Shown one piece after another: positions 1 to 7,959 of a stretch of DNA of 64,000 nucleotides. The stretch comes from Streptomyces sp. CBMA152. GTDB taxonomy: Bacteria > Actinomycetota > Actinomycetes > Streptomycetales > Streptomycetaceae. The stretch is from positions 62,001 through 126,000 of the forward strand of contig NZ_MECJ01000022.1 in assembly GCF_014596475.1 (NCBI RefSeq). The letters are read 5' to 3'. Positions within the stretch are counted from its first letter, which is position 1. The number at the start of each line of letters is the position of its first letter. Under the pieces are notes generated by a model, which had not been told where the DNA came from, ran no database searches, and saw only the letters and a list, made by a program, of their open reading frames with translations. Both the position numbers and the translations under genes were made by a program.

Positions 1-1
1 C

Positions 2-541
2 GGCCCGCCGGGCACCGGCAAGACCTCGGCCCTGCGCACCCTGGCCCGCTCCTGGCGCGACTGGTGCCAGGTGGACTGCGTCCTGGACCCGGAGCGCCTG
101 TTCAACGACGTCGGGTATCTGATGGACATCGCGATCGGCGAGGACGACGGCACCGCGAAGGGCCGCTGGCGGCTGCTGTTGCTGGAGGACTGCGACGAGC
201 TGATCCGGGGCGAGGCCAAGCACACGGCTGGCCAGGCGCTTTCCCGTCTGCTCAACCTGACGGACGGCCTGCTCGGCCAGGGCCGCAACGTCCTGGTCGG
301 CGTCACCACCAACGAAGACCTCGAACGCCTCCACCCGGCCGTCGTCCGCCCCGGCCGCTGCCTGGCGCGTATCTCTGTAGGCCCCATGACCCGCCGCGAG
401 GCCGTCACATGGCTGGGCACGGAGGAAGGCGTCGGCCGCGAGGGCGCGACCCTGGCCGAACTCTTCGCCCTCCGCCGCGGCTCCACACCCCCCAGCGTCC
501 CGGACCCCCGGGAGGACGTGGACGCGGGGCTGTATTTGTAG
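2..541 (+). CDS. AAA-family ATPase, 3' part (5' end outside window)
   Basis: The reading frame is open from the first bases and begins inside a Walker A motif (GPPGTGKTS), so the N-terminus is missing. About 179 residues are visible. LLLLEDCDEL resembles a Walker B segment, and GVTTNEDLERLHPAVVRPGRC fits the sensor-1 to arginine-finger stretch of AAA proteins. The tail after the ATPase core is short. It looks like the ATPase that carries an N-terminal DUF5925-type domain in streptomycetes, but that domain would lie outside the window, so the subfamily is inferred. A hairpin follows the stop and a GntR gene converges on it. Confidence 0.8.
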   Translation, partial: GPPGTGKTSALRTLARSWRDWCQVDCVLDPERLFNDVGYLMDIAIGEDDGTAKGRWRLLLLEDCDELIRGEAKHTAGQALSRLLNLTDGLLGQGRNVLVGVTTNEDLERLHPAVVRPGRCLARISVGPMTRREAVTWLGTEEGVGREGATLAELFALRRGSTPPSVPDPREDVDAGLYL

Positions 542-587
542 TTCGCGGGCGGGTTGTCGACGTGAGGACAGCGCGCCCGGCGCCCAT

Positions 588-607
588 GCCCCCACCCACG
601 CGGGGGC
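588..607. terminator. Short GC-rich hairpin between convergent genes
   Basis: GCCCCC, an 8-nt loop and GGGGGC form a perfect 6-bp stem between the stops of the AAA ATPase gene and the converging GntR gene. There is no T-tract, which is common for actinomycete terminators. It could serve both strands. Confidence 0.4.
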
Positions 608-610
608 GGC

Positions 611-985
611 TCAGTCGCCGTACGCCGCCCGTACCGCGTCCTCCACCGCCGCCAGCGCCGCGTCGCGGCTCAGTCCCAGCCGTCGTACCTCCTCCGTGTA
701 CGTCTGAGCGGCTGCCGCGGCCCGGCGTTCCGCCGCGTCGCCCGCCGCCGCGACGAACGTCCCGTTGCGGCCGCGCGTCTCGATCACCCCGTCCGCCTCC
801 AGCGCGCGGTAGGCCTTGGCCACGGTGTTGGCGGCGATCCCGAGGTCCTCGGCGAGACCGCGCACCGTGGGCAGCTTGTATCCCACGGGCAGCACCCCCG
901 CCCGCGCCCGCTCGGCGATCTGGGCCCGCAGCTGCTCGTACGGCGCGCTCGCGGCTTCCTGGTCAATGACGATCTTCAGGGTCAC
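611..985 (-). CDS. GntR-family transcriptional regulator (YtrA-like, short)
   Basis: 124 residues. The N-terminal two thirds are a GntR winged helix: the APYEQLRAQIAERARAG segment, then LPTVRGLAEDLGIAANTVAKAYRALEADG, then the wing with TRGRNGTFV. The remaining ~45 residues are helical and too short for an FCD or UTRA effector domain, which is typical of the YtrA subgroup that controls ABC transporters. It is divergent from the GNAT gene, with a 77-bp gap that probably holds both promoters. Its target is not evident from the neighbours. Upstream neighbours outside the window might include the regulated transporter. Confidence 0.88.
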   Translation of the reverse strand: MTLKIVIDQEAASAPYEQLRAQIAERARAGVLPVGYKLPTVRGLAEDLGIAANTVAKAYRALEADGVIETRGRNGTFVAAAGDAAERRAAAAAQTYTEEVRRLGLSRDAALAAVEDAVRAAYGD

Positions 986-1062
986 AGCCCGATTCTCCCC
1001 CTCCCCCGCGCCCGGCGAAAATGGGAGGCACCCGCCTCGCCGCGCGCGTAGCGTGCGACCAC

Positions 1063-2001
1063 ATGACCGTGATCGTCCGAGCTTTCCGGCCCGAGGACCC
1101 CCTCGACGCCGAATCCGTGGTCCGGATACGCCGTGCGGTGGCCCCGCATCTGGTGACGACCCCGCAAGCCGTCGCGTTCAACGTGGCCCGGGCCAACCCG
1201 GCGCAGCACTACCTCCTCCTGGTCGCCGAGGAGAACGCCACCGTCATCGGCACGGCCCGTACGGGCATCGTCTATGACAGCCCGCTCCCCGGACAGGCGT
1301 TCCTCTCGCTCCAGGTCCACCCCGACCACCGGGGCCGTGGCGCCGGCACCCTGCTCACCCGCAGCGCCGAGGAACACCTCGCGACCGCGGGCGCCACCAC
1401 GGTGCATTCCAGCGTGGACGACGCACCGGTCCCCCGCGCCTTCGCCGAACACCGTGGCTACCGCCCCTCGCGGACCGCTCACTGGCAGCGCGTCGGCCTC
1501 GCCAACGGCACCCTCCCTCCTCGTCTCTCACCCGAGGACCTGCCCCCGGGCGTCGAACTGCGCACCGCCGCCTACTACATCGACGACCCTCGCCCTGTCT
1601 TCGAGGCCGACGCCGAGGTCACCGCCGATGAACCCGGCGATGTCGACGTCGACTTGACGGACTACGACGACTGGCTCGGCCACACCTGGAACCACCCCTG
1701 CCTGGACCGCGACCTCACCATGGTCGTGGTGGTCGACGGCAGGATCGCCGCCTTCACCGCCGCCCACACCGACGGCGCCACCCGCTATCTGTCCGGCATG
1801 ACGGGCACCCTGCGGGAGTTCCGCGGTCGGGGCCTGGCGAAGCTCGCCAAGAACGAATCCCTGCACCGCGCCCGCGCCGCCGGCTACACCGATGCCTTCA
1901 CCGCCAATGACGCGGAGAACGCCCCGATGCTGGCGATCAACAAATGGTTCGGCTACGAAATCTGCGCCACGGAGATACAGCATGTCCACGAACTCGATTG
2001 A
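1063..2001 (+). CDS. Tandem GNAT-family N-acetyltransferase
   Basis: 312 residues with two GNAT folds. The first has an acetyl-CoA loop at VHPDHRGRGAGTLL (near residue 90). The second has a matching motif, LREFRGRGLAKLAK (near residue 250), followed by a C-terminal NKWFGYEI segment. The mycothiol synthase-like double GNAT layout is shared by many actinomycete acetyltransferases of unknown substrate. I chose the ATG at 1063 rather than an upstream ATG at 1021 because homology-like sequence begins with TVIVRAFRPED. The stop overlaps the following gene by 20 bp, suggesting co-translation. Confidence 0.85.
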   Translation: MTVIVRAFRPEDPLDAESVVRIRRAVAPHLVTTPQAVAFNVARANPAQHYLLLVAEENATVIGTARTGIVYDSPLPGQAFLSLQVHPDHRGRGAGTLLTRSAEEHLATAGATTVHSSVDDAPVPRAFAEHRGYRPSRTAHWQRVGLANGTLPPRLSPEDLPPGVELRTAAYYIDDPRPVFEADAEVTADEPGDVDVDLTDYDDWLGHTWNHPCLDRDLTMVVVVDGRIAAFTAAHTDGATRYLSGMTGTLREFRGRGLAKLAKNESLHRARAAGYTDAFTANDAENAPMLAINKWFGYEICATEIQHVHELD

Positions 2002-2482
2002 CCCCGGCACCCTCCTCTCGGTCACGCTGGTCAAGTCAGGCCGTACGAAGATCAGTTACCCGGCGTCGGTGGTGTCCGACGACGGCACCCGCCTGACGGT
2101 GCACGCGGCCTGGGCGGGAGACGGCGTCCGCGACTTCGGCTTCGTCCGGTTCGAGCCGGGCGACGTCTTCACCGAGCACTACTGGCGGGACCGGTGGTAC
2201 GCGGTGAAGGAGGTACGGGCCGCCGACGCGTCGCTCAAGGGCTGGTACTGCGACATCGCCCGCCCCGCCGTGGTCCGCGACGGCGAAGTGGTCGCCGAGG
2301 ACCTCGACCTGGATCTCTGGGTCTCCGCCGACGGCGCCACCGTGCTCCGCCTGGACGAGGACGAGTTCCTCGCGAGCGGCCTTGCCGCCCGCGACCCGGA
2401 CGCGGCGTCCCGCGCCGAGGAGGCCCTGGACGAGCTCGAACTCCTGGCCAAACTGGGCAAGTTCACGGCGTTGCTCGACTGA
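1982..2482 (+). CDS. DUF402 domain protein
   Basis: 166 residues. The central WYAVKEVR and KGWYCDIARP segments are the hallmark of DUF402 proteins, a beta-barrel family that includes nucleoside di-/triphosphate phosphatases and FomD. The conserved acidic run DLDLDLWVSADG is consistent with a metal site. The C-terminal third is helical and acidic. The start overlaps the GNAT stop by 20 bp, so the two are probably co-transcribed. The activity of this copy is not known; a phosphatase role is a family-level guess. Confidence 0.85.
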   Translation: MSTNSIDPGTLLSVTLVKSGRTKISYPASVVSDDGTRLTVHAAWAGDGVRDFGFVRFEPGDVFTEHYWRDRWYAVKEVRAADASLKGWYCDIARPAVVRDGEVVAEDLDLDLWVSADGATVLRLDEDEFLASGLAARDPDAASRAEEALDELELLAKLGKFTALLD

Positions 2483-2499
2483 CAGCTGACCGCTTCCGG

Positions 2500-2525
2500 T
2501 CGGCTGACTGCTCCCGGTCAGCCGA
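2500..2525. terminator. Bidirectional hairpin terminator
   Basis: TCGGCTGAC, an 8-nt loop and GTCAGCCGA form a perfect 9-bp stem. It lies between the converging DUF402 and methyltransferase genes and reaches over the methyltransferase stop codon at 2518-2520. Confidence 0.6.
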
Positions 2526-3174
2526 CCTCCGCCTCCCCGGCGACGGCGATCACCGCGTACCGCTCGTCGTCCACCTCACGCCCCCACAACCGGGCGTCCC
2601 CGGACAGCCGCTCGTACCGCACCTGTCCGCCCAGCGGTGCCAGCGCGTCCGTGAGCCGCCCGGCGGGTATGCCGACGGATCCCCAGACCCCCTCGACCAG
2701 GATCAGACGCCCGCCGGGCCGCAACATGGACCACCAGTGCCGCAGCGCCCCGGCCGGGTCGGGCAGCGCCCACACCACATGCCGGGCCAGCACCACGTCG
2801 AAGCTCCGCCCGTGCACCGGCGGCCGAGCCGCGTCGCCCGTCAGCACCTCGGCGCCGGTCCCGGCGAGCTTGGCGCGGGCGCGCTCGACCATCCTGGGCG
2901 AGAGGTCGACGGCGGTCACCCGGTGCCCGCGCCCGGCCGCGAGCAGCGAGAGGCTTCCGGTGCCGCACCCGAGGTCGAGGAGGTCCCCGGTGCTTTCCGG
3001 CAGCCACGCGGCCAGCCGCTCGGCCCAGGCCGCGCGCACGGCCGGATCGCGCAGCCCGTGGTCGGGTGCCTCGTCGAAGGTGTCCGCGGCTTGGTCCCAG
3101 TCGATGGGATCGCAGGCGTCGTTGGCGTCGTTGGCGCCGCCGGCAGGGGTCGCGTCGATGCGGTCGATGTTCAT
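2518..3174 (-). CDS. Class I SAM-dependent methyltransferase
   Basis: 218 residues. Motif I is LLDLGCGTGSLSLLAAGRG, followed by an acidic motif (VTAVDLSPRMVERARAK) and motif III-like VLARHVVWALPDP, all of the Methyltransf_11/25 type. The ATG at 3174 starts a short Asn/Asp/Ala-rich lead before the fold; upstream in-frame codons give non-conserved sequence. The substrate cannot be read from the sequence, and the neighbours do not suggest a pathway. Confidence 0.88.
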   Translation of the reverse strand: MNIDRIDATPAGGANDANDACDPIDWDQAADTFDEAPDHGLRDPAVRAAWAERLAAWLPESTGDLLDLGCGTGSLSLLAAGRGHRVTAVDLSPRMVERARAKLAGTGAEVLTGDAARPPVHGRSFDVVLARHVVWALPDPAGALRHWWSMLRPGGRLILVEGVWGSVGIPAGRLTDALAPLGGQVRYERLSGDARLWGREVDDERYAVIAVAGEAEVG

Positions 3175-3203
3175 GCACCGATCGTGACACCCACCACTGA
3201 CAG

Positions 3204-3782
3204 TCACCCCTGCCGACCGCCGGACGCGCGGTCCACCAAGGCCGGAGCACCCGGCTCCGGTTCCAGGCGGCCGACCCGCGCCACAAAGCTCACCGCGTGG
3301 TACCAACCGCAGAGCACCAGCAGATCGAGAAGCTGCTCATCGCCGAAGTGCCCGGTCAGCCGCGCCCACAGCACGTCGTCGACGTCGGCGGTGTCGCACA
3401 GCGAGTCCACGAGTTCGATGAGCAGCCGGTCACGTTCACCGGTCCAGCACGCGTCATCCGCCTCACCCCCGGCGAGGGAGGTCACCTGCTCTTCGTCGAG
3501 CCCGACGCGGTCCGCGAAGTGCGCGACATGGACGCCCCATTCGTACGCGCAGCCGCGCCGCACGCAGGTCCGCAGGATCACGATCTCCCGCTCGCGCCGC
3601 CCGACGCTCAGGCCGCGCCCCAGCATGTACGAGCCCCACTCCTGCATGGCATCGGCGAGCGGAATATTGCGTACGAGCGCGCGGAAGAGGCCGATGGGCT
3701 CGGGGCCCGGCATCATCCGGTGCAGCAGTGCGGCGGTTTCCGGCTCGTACGGCGGTTCAAGCGGTGTGATGCGGGCGGTCAT
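3204..3782 (-). CDS. Carboxymuconolactone decarboxylase family protein
   Basis: 192 residues of the CMD/AhpD-like all-helical fold. The region RTCVRRGCAYEWGVHVAHF carries the usual C-x(n)-YEW-xx-H arrangement of the active site. Related proteins act as gamma-carboxymuconolactone decarboxylases or alkylhydroperoxidase-like enzymes. This one has a single Cys at the expected site rather than the CxxC of true AhpD, which favours the broader CMD group. It is divergent from an HxlR regulator whose candidate operator lies in the shared gap, so redox or electrophile control is plausible. Confidence 0.85.
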   Translation of the reverse strand: MTARITPLEPPYEPETAALLHRMMPGPEPIGLFRALVRNIPLADAMQEWGSYMLGRGLSVGRREREIVILRTCVRRGCAYEWGVHVAHFADRVGLDEEQVTSLAGGEADDACWTGERDRLLIELVDSLCDTADVDDVLWARLTGHFGDEQLLDLLVLCGWYHAVSFVARVGRLEPEPGAPALVDRASGGRQG

Positions 3783-3822
3783 TGCTCCTCCAGGCGCGCT
3801 GGCACAGCAGTGGCGAACAGAC

Positions 3823-3839
3823 GCTTCTAATTCAGAAGC
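3823..3839. promoter_or_regulatory. Palindrome in the CMD/HxlR divergent promoter region
   Basis: GCTTCT, a 5-bp AT-rich centre (AATTC) and AGAAGC form a perfect inverted repeat in the 159-bp gap between the divergent CMD and HxlR genes. HxlR regulators bind such dyads next to their own gene, so this is the best operator candidate here. Confidence 0.45.
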
Positions 3840-3941
3840 ATCGATACACCCACGGTACTGTTTCTGGATCCGAAGCGCCAGAGAGGCGGGCGGTGAGCGG
3901 TGAGCAGTCAGCGACGAACGGCCAGTGCCAAGGAGGCAGCC

Positions 3942-4295
3942 ATGACCACACCCATGCCGGGGCGCGAGGTTCGCGGCTCGACGACCGGGCGGCCACTGAT
4001 GGCCGCGCTCGACCTGTTCGGCCGCCGGTGGATCCTGCGCATCCTGTGGGAGCTGCACGAAGCGGGCCCCCTGGGCTTCCGCCCGCTCCAGCAGCGGTGC
4101 GACGGAATGTCCTCCAGCGTGCTGCACCAGCGGCTCGCCGAGTTGCGGGAGGCCCGCCTCGTCGAGCAGGCCCCAGGGACCGACTACCGGCTCACGCCGC
4201 TCGGCCGCCAGGCCTGGGCCGCGCTCGCCGGACTGAGTCAGTGGTCGCAGACCTGGGCCGCCGAACTCGACGGCGAGGAGAGCACCTTGCGGTAG
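3942..4295 (+). CDS. HxlR-family winged-helix regulator
   Basis: 117 residues. The segment ALDLFGRRWILRILWELHEAG is the HxlR signature helix, followed by FRPLQQRCDGMSSSVLHQRLAELREARLV and a wing ending in YRLTPLGR. A strong Shine-Dalgarno (AGGAGG at 3931-3936) fixes the ATG at 3942, although an in-frame GTG lies upstream at 3900. No cysteine is obvious at the N-terminus for thiol sensing. It is divergent from the CMD-family gene and probably controls it. Its 3' end overlaps the converging GNAT gene by 58 bp. Confidence 0.9.
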   Translation: MTTPMPGREVRGSTTGRPLMAALDLFGRRWILRILWELHEAGPLGFRPLQQRCDGMSSSVLHQRLAELREARLVEQAPGTDYRLTPLGRQAWAALAGLSQWSQTWAAELDGEESTLR

Positions 4296-4753
4296 TGGAA
4301 CCGGTCGTAGGGCCCTTCCACCCGCCGCTCCACCACCTCGTATCCGTATCGGGGATACATCCCCCGGTTCTCCCACATCTTGGCGTTGGTGTAGAGCCGT
4401 ACCTCGGCGAGGCCCAACCGACGGGCGTGCTCCTCCACGTAGTGGAGGAGCCTCTTGCCGAGGCCCGAACCCTTGGCGTCCGGGTGCACGGCGATGGAGT
4501 CCAGGAAGAGATGGTCCGCCTCGGCGACCAGCACCAGGACACCGACAACCGGCTCACCCGTCACGAACACCAGCCCCGCCGCCACGTTCGCCGCATGATC
4601 GGCCTCCATGGGCGCGGGCACCAGCCCGATGCGCTCGATGTAGTGGTGGTAGGCCGCGTCGGTCACCGCCTTCACGCGCGCGACGTCGGCGGCGGTGGCG
4701 AGCCTGATGTCATCGAAGGCATCGTCATGACTGTCGTTGTTCATGAGGATCAT
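4238..4753 (-). CDS. GNAT-family N-acetyltransferase
   Basis: About 171 residues. LDSIAVHPDAKGSGLGKRLLHYVEEHARRLG is GNAT motif A with the pyrophosphate-binding loop, and NRGMYPRYGYEVVERR is the C-terminal motif B region. An ATG at 4753 is preceded by a G-rich stretch; a second ATG at 4744 is equally in frame. The last 58 bp overlap the end of the converging HxlR gene, so the C-terminal ~19 residues are encoded opposite it. The substrate is unknown. Confidence 0.83.
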   Translation of the reverse strand: MILMNNDSHDDAFDDIRLATAADVARVKAVTDAAYHHYIERIGLVPAPMEADHAANVAAGLVFVTGEPVVGVLVLVAEADHLFLDSIAVHPDAKGSGLGKRLLHYVEEHARRLGLAEVRLYTNAKMWENRGMYPRYGYEVVERRVEGPYDRFHYRKVLSSPSSSAAQVCDH

Positions 4754-4947
4754 GGCCCCACCGTACGGCCGGTGCGACAAGCCGTTGCGGCCCGTTCTTA
4801 ATCGCCTCTCAGTGGCCCCTTAACGGCGCCATAAGGATCACCATCACCCGTCCCCAGCAGGCGATTTCGGGGTTTCGGACGGCTAGCGTGCTGCACGCCC
4901 ACCCCCGTGGCACCACCCCCCCCGTGCAGCACCGAAGGAGAACGTCG

Positions 4948-6009
4948 ATGACCTTCCCCAAGCTCTCCACCGCGTTCGAGCAGGGGGCACCCCGTCGTCG
5001 CAAGGCCGCCACCGTCGCCGCCCTTGCCGTGGCGCCGCTCGCGCTGACCGGGCTCGCGGCCGGTTCGGCGGCCGCCCATGGCTCGATGACGGACCCGGTC
5101 AGCCGGGTCTCCGCCTGCTACGCCGAGGGTCCGGAGAGCCCGCGTTCGGCCGCGTGCAAGGCGGCCGTCGCCGCCGGCGGCACTCAGGCCCTCTACGACT
5201 GGAACGCGGTCAACATAGCCAACGCGGCGGGCAAGTCGAAGCAGATCATCCCCGACGGCAAGCTCTGCAGCGCGGGCAACGACAAGTACAAGGGCCTGGA
5301 CCTGGCGCGCGCGGACTGGCCGTCCACCAAGCTGACCGCCGGCCACCACACGTTCCGCTACAAGGGCACCGCACCCCACAAGGGCACGTTCGAGCTGTAC
5401 CTCACCAAGGACGGCTACGACCCCGCCAAGCCGCTGAAGTGGTCGGACCTGGAGTCCACGCCCTTCGCCAAGGTGACGAACCCGGCGATGCGGAACGGCG
5501 ATTACGTCTTCGACGGCACCCTCCCCGCCAAGTCCGGCCGCCATCTCATCTATTCGATCTGGCAGCGCTCGGACAGCCCCGAGGCCTTCTACACCTGCTC
5601 GGACGTGGTCTTCGGCAAGGACAACGGCGCCGGTACCGGATCCGCCCCGGCCCCGACCGCCTCCGCGCCGACCGAGCAGCAGGTCGAGGACGGCGCCGCC
5701 AAGTCGACCGTGGAGCACCACGGCCACGGGGACGACGACGCGAGGACGGGCGCCGGCGCGCCGGCCCGGCCGGCCTCCGAGAAGTCCGGCGACACGGCCC
5801 GCCCCGGCAACCAGCCGCAGCCGGACGGCGTGGCCGCCTCTCCCGCCGGGGCGGACTCGGGCAGGACCGAGAACCTCGCCGAGACGGGCGGGGACGGCTC
5901 CACCACGTATCTCGCGATCGGCGGCGCGGGCGCGCTGACCGCCGGTGCCGCAGTCCTCTTCGCCACCGTTCGCCGCAAGGCCGCCACGGGCAGCCGCCAC
6001 AGCGGCTGA
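4948..6009 (+). CDS. AA10 lytic polysaccharide monooxygenase with cell-wall sorting signal
   Basis: 353 residues. A signal peptide (basic RRRK, hydrophobic core, SAAA cleavage) ends just before His44, so the mature chain starts with His, the copper 'histidine brace' of AA10 LPMOs (HGSMTDPVSR). The rest of the domain includes WNAVNIANAAGKSKQIIPDG and IYSIWQRSDSPEAFYTCSDVVF, as in chitin-active enzymes. A Pro/Ala/Thr-rich linker of about 100 residues follows. The C-terminus is LAETGG, a hydrophobic segment and VRRKA, a sortase-E type sorting signal. So the enzyme is probably displayed on the wall rather than released. The start is set by GAAGGAG eight bases upstream of ATG. It should oxidise chitin or cellulose; the substrate is not decided by sequence alone. 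Confidence 0.9.
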   Translation: MTFPKLSTAFEQGAPRRRKAATVAALAVAPLALTGLAAGSAAAHGSMTDPVSRVSACYAEGPESPRSAACKAAVAAGGTQALYDWNAVNIANAAGKSKQIIPDGKLCSAGNDKYKGLDLARADWPSTKLTAGHHTFRYKGTAPHKGTFELYLTKDGYDPAKPLKWSDLESTPFAKVTNPAMRNGDYVFDGTLPAKSGRHLIYSIWQRSDSPEAFYTCSDVVFGKDNGAGTGSAPAPTASAPTEQQVEDGAAKSTVEHHGHGDDDARTGAGAPARPASEKSGDTARPGNQPQPDGVAASPAGADSGRTENLAETGGDGSTTYLAIGGAGALTAGAAVLFATVRRKAATGSRHSG

Positions 6010-6022
6010 TCCCGCGCGACAA

Positions 6023-6071
6023 CAACGCGGCCCTCTCCCCTACTTACGAAGTAAGTGAGAGGGCCGCGTTG
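6023..6071. terminator. Long bidirectional stem-loop terminator
   Basis: A 15-bp arm (CAACGCGGCCCTCTC) at 6023-6037 is the exact reverse complement of 6057-6071. A second nested inverted repeat, ACTTAC-GAA-GTAAGT, lies inside at 6042-6056. It sits between the converging LPMO and lipase genes and can end both transcripts. Confidence 0.85.
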
Positions 6072-6085
6072 CGTTCAGAACGAAC

Positions 6086-6964
6086 TCAGCCGATGACGGA
6101 CGCGCAGGTCGTGGGCGTCGCGTGCGCGGGGTCGAGCGCGTTCCCCACTTCGTGGTAGGTGATGCGGTCGACCAGGCCCATCGCCACATGCTCGGAGAGG
6201 TCGAGGGCGCACTTGTCCTGGATGAGGACGTTGTTGACGTCGGGCCCGTTCAGGAACTGCGAGCGGTACGGGGTGACGACCTCGTCGAACTTGCTGGAGA
6301 TGACGGTGTAGTGCACCCCGGGGACGGTGTCGCCGCCTTCGTTGAGCTTGGTCAGGAAGGGCGACCCGGCGACCTGGTCGGCGAGGCCGGGAGTGGTGGC
6401 CTTGAGCAGGTCACCGGCGCCGGGGAAGTAGGGCAGCAGCGCCGTGAGGCCGAGCAGGGTGGTGCCGTGGTTGTCGGGCGCGATGCCCACCAGGGTGTTC
6501 ACCTTGGCGGCGCCACCCAGGAACTTCAGATACCAGCGCGGCATCATGCCGCCCTGGGAGTGACCCACCAGATCGGCCTTGGGGGCGCCGGTCGCGGCGA
6601 GCACTTTGTCTACGAAACCGTCGAGCTGTCCGGCCGATTTGTCGATCGGGCCGAGCCCGTTGAAGAGCGGCACGCCCGGGAGTTGTCCGTAGTCGAGCGA
6701 GAAGACGCAGTACCCGCGCTGGGCCAGGTACGGGGCGAGGGCCAGCCAGTTGTCGACGGAGTTCCCGAAGGTTCCATGGACCAGCACGACGGGGCGGGGG
6801 TGGGTGGCGGAGGGCTTGCACGAGTAGTCGTTCCAGCCGCTGCTGGGGGCGGACTGGGCGTGCGCGGCGGTGGCGGGAAGGGCGGTGACCGAGGCGGCGA
6901 GCAACACCGCGGCCAGCGGTCTGATCACACGTTTCCAGGGATGGCGGGGCTTCCAGGGCAGCAT
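6086..6964 (-). CDS. Secreted triacylglycerol lipase/esterase
   Basis: 292 residues. An N-terminal signal peptide (KRVIRPLAAVLLAASVTALP, then AHA) is followed by an alpha/beta hydrolase. PVVLVHGTFGN is the oxyanion-hole region, and LVGHSQGGMMPRWY holds the nucleophile Ser in GHSQG. DEVVTPYRSQF and a late LSEHVAMGL supply candidate Asp and His. This matches the Streptomyces extracellular lipase/esterase group related to the lipase class 2 family. The ATG at 6964 has AAGGAG at a good distance; an upstream in-frame start would break the signal peptide layout. It converges with the LPMO gene at a strong terminator. Confidence 0.9.
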   Translation of the reverse strand: MLPWKPRHPWKRVIRPLAAVLLAASVTALPATAAHAQSAPSSGWNDYSCKPSATHPRPVVLVHGTFGNSVDNWLALAPYLAQRGYCVFSLDYGQLPGVPLFNGLGPIDKSAGQLDGFVDKVLAATGAPKADLVGHSQGGMMPRWYLKFLGGAAKVNTLVGIAPDNHGTTLLGLTALLPYFPGAGDLLKATTPGLADQVAGSPFLTKLNEGGDTVPGVHYTVISSKFDEVVTPYRSQFLNGPDVNNVLIQDKCALDLSEHVAMGLVDRITYHEVGNALDPAHATPTTCASVIG

Positions 6965-7197
6965 CGGGCGATCTCCTTGCGGCTCAAGGGGAGTTGCGAT
7001 GACACGCATCCTGTGATCCGGACCACAAGTGCTGTTCGCCCGCCAAATTACGCACCAGTAGCCTGAGAGTGAAGTTACGCGTCAGTAAAAACTGTTGTGT
7101 CGGCACCCACGACCGCTACACGCGGCACCACCACAACCGCTGGTCACCACCGCAACCGCCCGCCGCACCCCGCCTCGCGGCTCGCAACCGTCCCTGA

Positions 7198-7872
7198 TCA
7201 ACCGCGATCAGCCGAGGCGGCCTCCGCGCGACTCCGATCGCCCCCGTCAGCCGAGAGCAGCTTGCACACCGCCGTGGCGAGCTCGGCCGCGAGCGCGTCG
7301 TCGACCGGAGCATGGCGGCTGAGCAGCCGGTACCACATCACGCCGAACGCGAAGTCGACCGCGAGGTCCAGCGAGGCTCCGCCGGTCTCGCTCAATTCGC
7401 CGCGCCGCACCCAGCGTTCGAGGATCCGACGCAGCACCTCCCGACGCGGGCCGATCACCGACTCCTGCAACCGCCGGGAGAGCTCGACGTCGCCCTGCGC
7501 GTCGGCCATCAGCCCGACGAGGGCCCGGCCGGTGACGCCCTGGGTCAACTGGAAGGTGTAGCGGAGCAGTTCCTCGACGTCGTGGCGGACGCTGCCGGTG
7601 TCGGGGAACAGCCGGTCCGGGGTGCGGTGCGGGAGCTCGACCAGGACTTCGAGCAGAACGTCCTGCTTGGTCGGCCACCAGCGGTAGACGGTCTGGCGCC
7701 CGACGCCGGCGACGTCGGCGATCCCCTTCATCGTCAGTTCCTGGTAGCCGTCGCGCTGACACAGCTCCAGCGCGGCGTCCAGCACGGCGCGCCGGGCGGT
7801 CTCGCTGCGGGGCCGCCCGCGGGGCGCAGACCCCTCGCCCGCCTTCTTCGAGGAATTTTCCGGATTCTCCAT
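7198..7872 (-). CDS. TetR-family transcriptional repressor
   Basis: 224 residues. After a short disordered N-terminus, RSETARRAVLDAALELCQRDGYQELTMKGIADVAGVGRQTVYRWW is the TetR helix-turn-helix, and TKQDVLLEVL starts the effector domain. The C-terminal domain (TetR_C type) is helical with no recognisable ligand signature. It is divergent from an SDR-like gene, and two direct repeats in the 87-bp gap are probable operators. It most likely represses the SDR gene and itself. Confidence 0.92.
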   Translation of the reverse strand: MENPENSSKKAGEGSAPRGRPRSETARRAVLDAALELCQRDGYQELTMKGIADVAGVGRQTVYRWWPTKQDVLLEVLVELPHRTPDRLFPDTGSVRHDVEELLRYTFQLTQGVTGRALVGLMADAQGDVELSRRLQESVIGPRREVLRRILERWVRRGELSETGGASLDLAVDFAFGVMWYRLLSRHAPVDDALAAELATAVCKLLSADGGDRSRAEAASADRG

Positions 7873-7880
7873 GAGGCCAC

Positions 7881-7934
7881 TTTACAAGACACCGTGCACC
7901 GGAATACTCTTTACGAGACACGGAGCACCGGAAA
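7881..7934. promoter_or_regulatory. Two 25-bp direct repeats, probable TetR operators
   Basis: Copies at 7881-7905 and 7910-7934 both begin TTTAC, contain AGACAC and end GCACCGGAA. They match at 21 of 25 positions and are spaced 29 bp start to start. They fill the gap between the divergent TetR and SDR genes, where a repressor would block both promoters. Confidence 0.7.
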
Positions 7935-7959
7935 TCATTCGAAGCGTGGAAGGCACGTC

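Noticed and set aside
4780..4947. DasR (dre) site upstream of the LPMO
   Set aside because: No match to the ACTGGTCTAGACCACT-type element was seen; only a CCTTA/TAAGG repeat is present.
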